Positions 23,767 to 31,093 of a DNA stretch of 49,105 bases are shown piece after piece; within the stretch, counting starts at the first letter, position 1; the number at the start of each line of letters is the position of its first letter. Origin of the DNA: Deltaproteobacteria bacterium. GTDB taxonomy: Bacteria; Myxococcota_A; UBA9160; UBA4427. Position numbers and translations under genes: made by a program. The stretch spans positions 1 to 49,105 of the forward strand of contig JAJDAO010000094.1 of NCBI GenBank assembly GCA_029261835.1. The letters run 5' to 3'. The notes beneath the pieces are model-generated. The model ran no database searches, had not been told where the DNA came from, and was given only the letters and a program-made list of their open reading frames with translations.

Positions 23767-24357
23767 GTGCGTCTGCTGATGATCGATAACTACGATTCCT
23801 TCACCTACAACCTGGTCCAGTACCTGGGCGAGCTCGGTGTCGCCGTGGATGTCGTGCGCAACGACAGCGAGCGCGTCGAGCAGCTGCTCGCGCGTGAGCC
23901 GCAGGGCGTGGTGATCTCGCCCGGGCCGGGCGTGCCCGAGCACGCCGGCGTCTCGATCGAGGTGGTGCAGCGTTTTGCGAAACAGGGGACGCCGGTCTTC
24001 GGGGTCTGCCTGGGCCACCAGGCGATCGGCGTGGCCTACGGCGGTCGCATCGTGCGGGCCCGCCACATCATGCACGGCAAGACCTCGCCCATGCTCCACC
24101 GGGGCGCGGGGGTCTTCGCTGGTCTACCGCGGTCCTTCGAGGCCACCCGCTATCACTCGCTGGTGATCGAGCCTGCGAGCTGCCCCGATGTGCTCGAGGT
24201 CACCGCGCACACATCGGATGGTGAGATCATGGGTGTGCGGCACCGCGTTCTCCCGGTCGAGGGCGTGCAGTTCCACCCCGAGTCCATTCTCACCGAAGTG
24301 GGAAAGCAGCTCTTGCAGAACTTCATCGATGGCTGTCAGCGCGGAGTGGCCGCATGA
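23767..24357 (+). CDS. trpG: Anthranilate synthase component II, glutamine amidotransferase
   Basis: Releases ammonia from glutamine and channels it to TrpE; the same protein may also serve 4-amino-4-deoxychorismate synthesis (PabA role) because no separate copy is visible. The 196-residue class I amidotransferase has the nucleophile Cys81 in GVCLGHQ, and the His170-Glu172 pair in QFHPES. The N-terminus MLRLLMIDNYDSFTYNLVQYL-like sequence is standard for TrpG/PabA. It starts with GTG directly after the trpE stop and overlaps trpD by 4 bp. Confidence 0.96.
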   Translation: MRLLMIDNYDSFTYNLVQYLGELGVAVDVVRNDSERVEQLLAREPQGVVISPGPGVPEHAGVSIEVVQRFAKQGTPVFGVCLGHQAIGVAYGGRIVRARHIMHGKTSPMLHRGAGVFAGLPRSFEATRYHSLVIEPASCPDVLEVTAHTSDGEIMGVRHRVLPVEGVQFHPESILTEVGKQLLQNFIDGCQRGVAA

Positions 24358-25376
24358 GTCTGCTGGAGGCCATCGCCAGCGCGGCGGCCGGTCAGGAGGT
24401 GCCGGCGCCGCTGCTCGAGGCGGCATTCGACGAGGTGATGCAGGGCACTGCGAGCGATGCTCAGATCGCCGCACTGCTGGTGGCGCTGCGCGTCAAGGGT
24501 GAGACGGTGGCAGAGATCGTCGCTGCGGCGCGCGCGCTGCGTGCCCACGCGACAACAGCCGAGCTGCCCGATCCCCGCACGGTCGATACCTGTGGAACGG
24601 GCGGCTCCGGGCTCTCGACCTTCAGCATCTCGACCAGCGCCGCCTTCGTGGTGGCCGGCGCGGGCGTGCCGGTGGCCAAGCACGGCAACCGCGCCGCCAG
24701 CAGCCAGACCGGCAGCTTCGATACGCTCGAGGCGCTCGGTGTGCGCATCGATCTGCCGATCGAGAGCTGCGCACGCATCCTGGCCGAGGTGGGGATCGCG
24801 GCCTTCTTCGCGCGCACCGCCCACCCGGCCTTTCGCCACCTGGCGCCCGTGCGCGCGCAGATCGGTATTCGCACGCTGCTCAACTGCCTCGGTCCGCTGC
24901 TCAGCCCGGTGGGAGCGCGCTACCAGATCGTCGGCGTCTACGACGCCGCTCTGCTGGTGCCGCTCGCGCGGGCGCTGGGGGAGCTCGGCGCTCGGCGTGC
25001 GCTGGTGGTGCACGGCTGCGATGGGCTCGACGAGCTCACCACCACCGGCCCCAGCCGCGCCGCCCTGATGGACGACGGGCGGGTCACGCAGCTCGAGGTG
25101 CTGCCAGGGGCGCTCGGCCTCCCGCTCGCCGAGCCCGTCGAGCTGGCGGGTGGCGATGCCGCCGAGAACGCTCGCATCCTGCGCGCCATTCTCGATGGCG
25201 AGCCGGGGCCGCGGCGCGACATCGTGTTGCTCAACGCCGCCGGGGCGTTGTGGGCCGCGGCGGCCGTGGAGGGGCTGGCGGAGGGGCTCGTGCGCGCGGC
25301 GCAGAGCATCGATTCCGGCGCTGCGCGCGCGCGGCTCGAAGCGCTGGTGCAGGCGACGACGGCGGCGGCCCGGTGA
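24354..25376 (+). CDS. trpD: Anthranilate phosphoribosyltransferase
   Basis: Joins anthranilate to PRPP, the second committed step to tryptophan. The 340-residue protein has the N-terminal helical domain and the PRPP-binding motif DTCGTGGSGLSTFSIST (77-93 region), KHGNRAASSQTGS (substrate loop) and LNCLGPLLSPVGA. Length matches the family (about 340). It overlaps trpG (ATGA) and trpC (GTGA) by 4 bp each, so translation is coupled. Unlike enteric bacteria there is no fusion to trpG. Confidence 0.96.
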   Translation: MSLLEAIASAAAGQEVPAPLLEAAFDEVMQGTASDAQIAALLVALRVKGETVAEIVAAARALRAHATTAELPDPRTVDTCGTGGSGLSTFSISTSAAFVVAGAGVPVAKHGNRAASSQTGSFDTLEALGVRIDLPIESCARILAEVGIAAFFARTAHPAFRHLAPVRAQIGIRTLLNCLGPLLSPVGARYQIVGVYDAALLVPLARALGELGARRALVVHGCDGLDELTTTGPSRAALMDDGRVTQLEVLPGALGLPLAEPVELAGGDAAENARILRAILDGEPGPRRDIVLLNAAGALWAAAAVEGLAEGLVRAAQSIDSGAARARLEALVQATTAAAR

Positions 25377-26164
25377 CGATTCTCGACGAAATCCTCGATT
25401 TCAAGCGCGGCGAGCTGGAGCGGGCCGTGCGGTTGGTCTCAGCGGACGAAATGCGTCGGCGCGCCGAGCGTGTTGATGCGCCGACGCGTGGTCTGCGCGG
25501 CGCGCTGCTCGCCGCGCCGCCACCCGCCGTGATCGCCGAGATCAAGCGACGCTCGCCGAGCAAGGGGCTGATCCGCCAGGACTTCGATCCGGTTGCCTGT
25601 GCCGAGGCCTACGCGGCGGCAGGCGCGGCGGCGCTGTCGATCCTGACGGATGAGCACTACTTTGGCGGGCAGCTCGACGATCTCGCAAAGGTACGCCGGG
25701 CCGTGTCGCTGCCGCTGCTGCGCAAGGACTTCGTGGTGGACGCCTATCAGATCGACGAGGCCCGCGTGGCGGGCGCAGACGCCGTGTTGCTGATCGTCGC
25801 CGCGCTCGAGGCGCCCGCGCTGCTCCGGCTGGCGGAGCGTGCTCGCGCGCTCGGGCTCGATGTCCTGGTAGAGGTTCACGACGAGCAAGAGCTGGCGGTT
25901 GCCCTGGGGGCCGGGGCGAACTTGATTGGCGTCAACAACCGTGACCTGCGTACATTCGAGGTCGATCTGGGCGTCACGGAGCGCATCGCCCGTCAGCTCC
26001 CGGGCCAGGGTGAGGCGGTGCTGGTGGCGGAGAGCGGCATCGCCGGCCCCGGCGATATACAGCGTCTCGAAAAGGCGGGCGCGAGCGCTTTTCTCGTGGG
26101 AGAATCTCTCATGCGGGAGGCCGACATCGGCCTGGCGCTCAGACAACTACGGAGGTCCCAGTGA
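25373..26164 (+). CDS. trpC: Indole-3-glycerol phosphate synthase
   Basis: Closes the indole ring by decarboxylating CdRP, the fourth step of the pathway. The 263-residue TIM barrel has Lys58 in AEIKRRSPSKG, LLRKDFVVD (catalytic Lys region) and VGVNNRDL-like GVNNRDLRTF, plus the C-terminal phosphate loop VAESGI and FLVGESLM. It is not fused to TrpF. It starts with GTG overlapping trpD by 4 bp; the frame extends upstream inside trpD but this start fits the family N-terminus. Confidence 0.95.
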   Translation: MTILDEILDFKRGELERAVRLVSADEMRRRAERVDAPTRGLRGALLAAPPPAVIAEIKRRSPSKGLIRQDFDPVACAEAYAAAGAAALSILTDEHYFGGQLDDLAKVRRAVSLPLLRKDFVVDAYQIDEARVAGADAVLLIVAALEAPALLRLAERARALGLDVLVEVHDEQELAVALGAGANLIGVNNRDLRTFEVDLGVTERIARQLPGQGEAVLVAESGIAGPGDIQRLEKAGASAFLVGESLMREADIGLALRQLRRSQ

Positions 26165-26796
26165 GTGGGAACGTGCGCATCAAGATCTGCGGGATTCGGT
26201 GCCCGGAAGATGCTCTGGCTGCGGTCGAGGCCGGCGCCGATCTGATCGGCCTGAACTTCGTCTCGGACTCGCCACGCGTGCTCGACCTGAAGACCGCGGA
26301 GGCGATCTGCCAGGCGGTGGAAGGCACCTCGGTCGAGCGCGTGGCGCTCTTCCGCGACGCCACTTGGGATGAGATCGATACGGTGCTGCGCCGCGTGGAT
26401 TTCGAGCGCGTGCAGTTTCACGGCGACGAGACGGAGGAGGAGCTCGAGGCCGTCGATCTGCCGGCCATCAAGGCCATCCGCGGCGCCGACATGGAGGCGG
26501 CCGAGACCTATCCCGGCGCCATCTTGCTGCTCGATCATCCCCACGAAGGCGGCGGGCAGGGCAAGACGTGGGACTGGAGCGAGGCGGAGCAGCTGATCTC
26601 CATGGGGTACGACGTGATCATCGCGGGCGGGCTCACGCCGGAAAACGTCGGGCAGGCGCTGGTGGATGTCGGCGGCATTCCGCCCTGGGGCGTCGACGTG
26701 GCGACCGGGGTCGAGGGGGCCGACTATCGCAAGGACCCCTCGCTGATGAAGGCCTTCATCGAGGCCGTCCGCCGTTACGAAGAAGAGAGCGAGTAG
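26161..26796 (+). CDS. trpF: Phosphoribosylanthranilate isomerase
   Basis: Isomerises phosphoribosylanthranilate to CdRP, the third step. The 211-residue TIM barrel has the catalytic base Cys10 in IKICGI, QFHGDE (phosphate region), AGGLTPENV and the acid Asp in GVDVATGVEG. It starts with GTG overlapping the trpC stop by 4 bp. It is separated from trpB by 197 bp, the only sizeable break in the trp cluster; the break holds an 8-bp tandem repeat. Confidence 0.95.
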   Translation: MSGNVRIKICGIRCPEDALAAVEAGADLIGLNFVSDSPRVLDLKTAEAICQAVEGTSVERVALFRDATWDEIDTVLRRVDFERVQFHGDETEEELEAVDLPAIKAIRGADMEAAETYPGAILLLDHPHEGGGQGKTWDWSEAEQLISMGYDVIIAGGLTPENVGQALVDVGGIPPWGVDVATGVEGADYRKDPSLMKAFIEAVRRYEEESE

Positions 26797-26942
26797 CCCG
26801 GCGAGCCGAGCGAAGCCGTCCGGCGGGCACTGCGATCGCGTGCTGGCGCGCGGAAGACGCACGCACGGCCAGCGGACCGGATGAGCGGGCAAGCGCGTGA
26901 AGCGTGAGCCGCGAAGCCCAAACGCTCGAGCGGTCGTGTGCG

Positions 26943-26982
26943 TGAAGGTGTGAAGGCGTGCAGGTGTGAAGGCGTGAAGAAG
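26943..26982 (+). repeat. 8-bp tandem repeat in the trpF-trpB gap
   Basis: Five degenerate units with period 8: TGAAGGTG, TGAAGGCG, TGCAGGTG, TGAAGGCG, TGAAGAAG. They lie in the only non-coding gap of the trp cluster, and the last unit runs into the GAGAGGAG ribosome binding site of trpB. Tandem repeats of this size can change copy number by slippage and alter the distance to trpB; no effect is shown here. Confidence 0.65.
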
Positions 26983-26993
26983 AGAGGAGCGGA

Positions 26994-28202
26994 ATGAAGA
27001 GCGAGCCCGACGCCCGCGGCATGTTCGGCGAGTTCGGTGGTCGCTACGTGCCCGAGATGCTGGTGGCGGCGCTCGACGAGCTGGTCGCCGAGTCAGCGCG
27101 CATCCTGCCGAGCGAGGCTTTTCGTCAGGAGCTCGCCGCGCTGCTCACGCACTACGCCGGGCGCCCGACACCGCTCACGCACGCCGCCCGCATGAGCGAG
27201 CAGCTCGGCGGCGCAAAGATCTACCTGAAGCGCGAGGATCTGGCCCACACCGGCGCCCACAAGATCAACAATGTGCTCGGGCAAGTGCTGCTGGCACGGC
27301 ACATGGGCAAAGCGCGCGTGATCGCCGAGACGGGCGCCGGCCAGCACGGCTGTGCCACCGCCACCGCCTGCGCGTTGCTCGGCCTCGAGTGCGAGGTCTA
27401 CATGGGTGCCGAGGACGTGCGCCGTCAAGCGCTGAACGTCTTTCGCATGGAGCTGCTGGGCGCCCAAGTGCACTCCGTGAGCCACGGCTCGCGGACACTG
27501 AAGGACGCCATCAACGAGGCCATGCGCGACTGGGTGACGAATGTCGAGCACACCTACTACTGCGTCGGTTCGGTGATGGGCCCCCATCCCTATCCGACCC
27601 TGGTGCGCGACTTCCAGCGCGTGATCGGCCTGGAGACGCGCCAGCAGATCCAGCGAGCGGAGGGGCGCGAGCCCGACGTGCTGATGGCCTGCGTCGGCGG
27701 TGGCTCCAACGCCATCGGCCTCTTCCATCCCTTCATCGAGGATGAGCGGGTGCGGCTGATCGGTGTCGAGCCGGGCGGCGAAGGCGTCGGCAGCGGTCGC
27801 CACGGCGCCACGCTGAGCGCCGGGGTTCCCGCCATCTTTCACGGCAAGCGGACCTATGTCCTGTCCGATGACGACGGGCAGATCTTTCCCGCCCACTCGA
27901 TCTCGGCCGGCCTCGACTACCCGGGTGTGGGGCCGGAGCACGCCTTCCTGAAGGACAGCGGGCGGGCCGAGTACGTCGTGATCGACGACGACGAGGCGTT
28001 GGCCGCCTTCGTCTATCTCTCACAGACCGAGGGCATCATCCCCGCCCTCGAATCCGCCCACGCAGTGGCCCATGCACGCAAGCTGGCGCCGACACTGCCT
28101 CGCGACACACTGCTGGTCATCAACCTCTCGGGGCGTGGCGACAAGGACGTCTCCGAGGTGCGCGATCTGCTCGCGGCCGAGGGCGCGGAGGAGTCGCACT
28201 GA
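26994..28202 (+). CDS. trpB: Tryptophan synthase beta chain
   Basis: PLP enzyme that condenses indole with serine to tryptophan. The 402-residue protein has the PLP lysine Lys90 in HTGAHKINN, ETGAGQHG (Glu region for serine binding), GGGSNAIG (phosphate loop) and EPGGEGV. It is the TrpB1 type (partner of TrpA, which follows). The ATG at 26994 has a strong GAGAGGAG ribosome binding site. Its stop overlaps the trpA start by one base (TGATG). Confidence 0.97.
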   Translation: MKSEPDARGMFGEFGGRYVPEMLVAALDELVAESARILPSEAFRQELAALLTHYAGRPTPLTHAARMSEQLGGAKIYLKREDLAHTGAHKINNVLGQVLLARHMGKARVIAETGAGQHGCATATACALLGLECEVYMGAEDVRRQALNVFRMELLGAQVHSVSHGSRTLKDAINEAMRDWVTNVEHTYYCVGSVMGPHPYPTLVRDFQRVIGLETRQQIQRAEGREPDVLMACVGGGSNAIGLFHPFIEDERVRLIGVEPGGEGVGSGRHGATLSAGVPAIFHGKRTYVLSDDDGQIFPAHSISAGLDYPGVGPEHAFLKDSGRAEYVVIDDDEALAAFVYLSQTEGIIPALESAHAVAHARKLAPTLPRDTLLVINLSGRGDKDVSEVRDLLAAEGAEESH

Positions 28203-29038
28203 TGGGACGCATCGCCGAGCGTTTCGCGCTGCTGCGCGAGCGGGGCGAGCCCGCGCTGGTGACCTTCATTACGGCGGGCGACCCCGATCTCGAGACCAGC
28301 GAGGCGCTGGTGCTCTGCATGGCGCAGGCGGGCGCCGACCTGATCGAGATCGGCGTGCCCTTCTCCGACCCGATCGCCGAGGGCCCGACGATCCAGCGCG
28401 CCAGCGAGCGCGCGCTGGCCGGCGGCACGAGCCTGCGCAAGATCCTCGCGCTGGTCGAGCGGCTGCGACCCCGCGTCGAGGTCCCGCTGCTGCTGATGGG
28501 CTACGCCAACCCGCTTCACGCCATGGGGCCGCGGCCCTTCGCCGAGGCGGCTGCGCGCGTCGGGGTCGATGGCATCATCATTCCCGACTTGCCACCGGAG
28601 GAGGGCGAGCCCTTCTACGACGCGTGTCGCGAGCGCGGCGTCGACCCGGTGCTGCTCGCGGCGCCGACCACCACGCCCGAGCGCCTGCGCTTGCTCGCCG
28701 AGCGCACGCGCGGCTTTCTCTACTACGTGTCTCTGCAAGGTGTCACCGGCGCGCGCGATGCGCTGGCCAGCGACCTGGAGCAGAAGGTTCGCAGCCTCAA
28801 GGCGCTGGCCGACGTACCGGTCTGCGTGGGCTTTGGCATCGCGACACCGGAGCAGGCCGAGCGTGTCGGGCGCTGGGGGGCCGATGGCGTTGTCGTCGGC
28901 AGTGCGCTGGTGAGCGTCGTCGCCGCGGCGCGTGACCGCGACGAGGCGGTGGACGTGGTGGCGCAGCGGGTGGCCGAGCTCAAGGCAGGTCTTCTCCGGT
29001 GCCTTGCCTCGGATGCTCACCCCGGCACCGAGCGGTGA
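28202..29038 (+). CDS. trpA: Tryptophan synthase alpha chain
   Basis: Cleaves indole-3-glycerol phosphate to indole and channels it to TrpB. The 278-residue TIM barrel has the catalytic Glu49 in LIEIGVPFSDP, and Glu60 at the position of the second acid, which is Asp60 in E. coli; I believe Glu occurs naturally in some TrpA proteins. PDLPPEEGEPF and GFGIATPEQA are family landmarks. The length is typical. Translation is coupled to trpB by overlap. Confidence 0.96.
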   Translation: MGRIAERFALLRERGEPALVTFITAGDPDLETSEALVLCMAQAGADLIEIGVPFSDPIAEGPTIQRASERALAGGTSLRKILALVERLRPRVEVPLLLMGYANPLHAMGPRPFAEAAARVGVDGIIIPDLPPEEGEPFYDACRERGVDPVLLAAPTTTPERLRLLAERTRGFLYYVSLQGVTGARDALASDLEQKVRSLKALADVPVCVGFGIATPEQAERVGRWGADGVVVGSALVSVVAAARDRDEAVDVVAQRVAELKAGLLRCLASDAHPGTER

Positions 29039-29204
29039 CGCGGCGCGTCCGCGACTGACGAGAAACGTCACCGCGCGGGCGTCTTCGAGGGCTCTGACGG
29101 GGCCGCGCCGAGCGCTGTGCTGCGCTCGCTTTGCAGTGGCCGGGCCGCCGCTTGGCGCCGCGGCTGCCGGCTGCTGATGTGGGCTGCGGGGATGCCCCCT
29201 CAAC
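29039..29204. other. Non-coding gap between trpA and the pilA promoter
   Basis: GC-rich sequence with no credible gene; open frames here lack ribosome binding sites or family features. I see no clear terminator for the trp operon. The gap ends at the sigma-54 promoter at 29205. Confidence 0.5.
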
Positions 29205-29220
29205 TGGCACGGGCCTTGCT
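29205..29220 (+). promoter_or_regulatory. Sigma-54 (-24/-12) promoter of pilA
   Basis: TGGCAC (29205-29210), five bases, then TTGCT (29216-29220): an exact match to the sigma-54 consensus TGGCAC-N5-TTGCW. A start near 29231 would give a leader of about 90 bases before pilA (29321). Pilin genes driven by sigma-54 with the activator PilR are well known in Myxococcus, Geobacter and Pseudomonas; PilR itself is not in this window. Confidence 0.85.
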
Positions 29221-29320
29221 AAGTACGGGGCCAGGGTGTCAATGAGGATCGTACCAGCACGCGAATAGCAAAGGGCTTGATCGCCGCTCGGTCGACGAAA
29301 TCAAAGGACTCATCACAACC

Positions 29321-29881
29321 ATGAGAAAACTCATTCGCAAGAGCAACAAGGGCTTTACCCTGATCGAGTTGATGATCGTCGTGGCGATCATCGGCATTCT
29401 GGCCGCCATCGCAATTCCGAACTTCCTGCGCTTCCAGCTGCGCTCGAAGACCTCGGAGGGCAAGGTCAACATCGCCGCGATCCGAACCGCTGAGGAATCC
29501 TACGTGGCCGAGTTCGGCTCGTACGTTGCAGCGGCCGCCTCGCCGGCGGCCAACGGTATGTCCCAGAAGCAGGCCTTCGCGGACGTCGGAGCGGCCGGCG
29601 CCAACTTCGGGACGATCGGCTGGGAGCCCGAGGGCGACGTGTTCTTCAACTACTCGGTGGCAATCACCGGTCTGGCCTACACTGCCGATGCGAGCGCCGA
29701 CATCGACGCCAACGCTACGAATCAGGTCTGGGGCTACGTGCATCCGGATCCGAGCGGCGCCAGCGTCGCCGGTGGGCTCACGTGTCCCGCGACGGGTACC
29801 TACAATGCCAACGGCGGCATGAACGACCTGCAGAACGTGGTCGGCCCGTGCGGCGCGCTGGACGGTCAGTCCGAGTTCTAG
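29321..29881 (+). CDS. pilA: Type IV major pilin PilA
   Basis: Pilus subunit, exported, cleaved by prepilin peptidase and assembled into type IV pili used for twitching or attachment. The 186-residue precursor has an 11-residue leader MRKLIRKSNKG cut before Phe12; the mature N-terminus FTLIE keeps Glu5, followed by the hydrophobic helix MIVVAIIGILAAIAIPNFLRFQ. The C-terminal domain has two cysteines (C in GLTCPAT and VGPCGAL) forming the usual D-loop disulfide. The overall make-up resembles Myxococcus PilA. It is a single gene with its own sigma-54 promoter and intrinsic terminator, without other pil genes nearby. Confidence 0.95.
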   Translation: MRKLIRKSNKGFTLIELMIVVAIIGILAAIAIPNFLRFQLRSKTSEGKVNIAAIRTAEESYVAEFGSYVAAAASPAANGMSQKQAFADVGAAGANFGTIGWEPEGDVFFNYSVAITGLAYTADASADIDANATNQVWGYVHPDPSGASVAGGLTCPATGTYNANGGMNDLQNVVGPCGALDGQSEF

Positions 29882-29915
29882 TCGTCTGATCGGGTCACCG
29901 GTCAAGCGAGAAGGC

Positions 29916-29950
29916 GGGGCCAGGCGAGAGCCTGGCCCCCTTTTCGTTTT
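29916..29950 (+). terminator. Intrinsic terminator of pilA
   Basis: GGGGCCAGGC (29916-29925), loop GAGA, and the exact complement GCCTGGCCCC (29930-29939), followed by CTTTTCGTTTT. A perfect 10-bp GC stem plus T-tract 35 bp after the pilA stop is a textbook Rho-independent terminator, so pilA is a monocistronic unit. Confidence 0.92.
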
Positions 29951-29998
29951 CTTCGTGTCCCGGGCAGCAGCAGTGCCCCGGGCACAGGAGGTTTCACG

Positions 29999-30388
29999 AT
30001 GCGAGATGGAAACACGCGCAAGCTCGCACAATCTCCGGTGAAGCAGAGGCTGTTTCTGAGCCGCCACCGGGCTTGCCTGGTGGTGGTCGACGGTCCGGCG
30101 GCGGGAACCGAATACCGGCTACAGAGCCAGAGCGTGGTGCTCGGGCGCGGGCCGGGTGTCGACATTGCCTTCGCCGACGAGGCCATGTCGAAGCGTCACG
30201 CTGCGCTCGAGCTCGGCGAGGACGGCTACCGTCTGCGCGACATGGGCAGCACCAACGGCGTGTCGCTGAACGGCAGCCCGGTCAGCGCCGCCGATCTCAA
30301 GCACGGCGATCGCCTGCAGCTCGGCGAGCACACGCTGCAGTACGTGGTCGAGAGCCGCAAGCACACGCGCGCCTACGATCTCTCGTAG
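29999..30388 (+). CDS. FHA domain protein
   Basis: A 129-residue protein made almost entirely of one forkhead-associated domain (about 24-115), which binds phosphothreonine peptides. The key residues are present: Gly49-Arg50 in VVLGRGPG, Ser64 and His67 in MSKRH, and Asn86 in STNGV. The ATG at 29999 follows a perfect AGGAGG at 29986-29991. It converges with coaE. Its likely partner is a Ser/Thr kinase substrate; the window's own kinase (5162-6742) is a candidate, without proof. FHA proteins near pilins occur in related bacteria. Confidence 0.88.
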   Translation: MRDGNTRKLAQSPVKQRLFLSRHRACLVVVDGPAAGTEYRLQSQSVVLGRGPGVDIAFADEAMSKRHAALELGEDGYRLRDMGSTNGVSLNGSPVSAADLKHGDRLQLGEHTLQYVVESRKHTRAYDLS

Positions 30389-30410
30389 CCGTCGAACACG
30401 CAGCGCGCTG

Positions 30411-31043
30411 TCAGTCCGCTGAGGGCGCCTCGACGAGCGAATCGTAGAGCGCTTTCACCTGAGCCCGCGTCCGCTCGAGGCTGCCCGAGTTGTCGATCAC
30501 GTGGCTCGCCATCTGCCGCTTCTCTTCGATCGGCAGCTGAGCGGCGATGCGCCGCTCGGCATCCTCGCGTGTGCAGCTGTCGCGGGCCAGCGTGCGCTCG
30601 AGCTGGACCTCGCGCGGCACCCAGACCAGCACGCAGGCGTCGTATTCGCGCGCCGCGGCGCTGCCTGTGCCCGCCTTCGCGCCCTCGAAGAAGAGCGGAA
30701 TGTCGAGCACGAGCAGCGGCGCGCCCGCCGCCACTGCGGCCTCGCTGCGCCGCGCCATTTCGGCGATCACCGGCGGATGCACGATGGCGCCGAGCCGCGC
30801 ACGGGCCTGCGAATCGCCGAAGACGACGGCCCCCAGCGCCTCGCGGTCCAGTGCGCCGTCTTCGGTGATGACGCCGGCACCGAAGGCCGCGCGGATCTGC
30901 AGCAGCATGGCGCTGCCGGGCGCCTGCAGCGCGTGCACGATGGCGTCGGCATCGATCGTCGTGGCGCCGAGCTCGGCGAGCATGCGCGTCACCGTGCTCT
31001 TGCCCGAGCCGATGCCCCCCGAAAGAGCAATCCTGCGCGTCAT
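30411..31043 (-). CDS. coaE: Dephospho-CoA kinase
   Basis: Last step of coenzyme A synthesis: phosphorylates the ribose 3'-OH of dephospho-CoA with ATP. The 210-residue P-loop kinase has Walker A GGIGSGKST (9-17), DADAIVH (substrate Asp region), LDIPLFFEG (conserved Walker-B-like stretch) and an Arg-rich lid around RDSCTREDAERRIAAQ. The ATG at 31043 starts directly before the P-loop; the frame extends to 31079 but with non-homologous residues. CoaE commonly lies near pilin-processing genes in proteobacteria, fitting the nearby pilA. Confidence 0.94.
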   Translation of the reverse strand: MTRRIALSGGIGSGKSTVTRMLAELGATTIDADAIVHALQAPGSAMLLQIRAAFGAGVITEDGALDREALGAVVFGDSQARARLGAIVHPPVIAEMARRSEAAVAAGAPLLVLDIPLFFEGAKAGTGSAAAREYDACVLVWVPREVQLERTLARDSCTREDAERRIAAQLPIEEKRQMASHVIDNSGSLERTRAQVKALYDSLVEAPSAD

Positions 31044-31093
31044 GGCGGGGAGCATGGCAGTCGCGGCGGGCGGCTTCAACGGGCGCCAGGGCC

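Noticed and set aside
26943..26982. Possible CRISPR-like or coding repeat
   Set aside because: Units are 8 bp, adjacent and without spacers, in non-coding DNA.
28013..29203. 396-codon open frame antisense to trpA
   Set aside because: Low-complexity shadow of trpB/trpA; no ribosome binding site.
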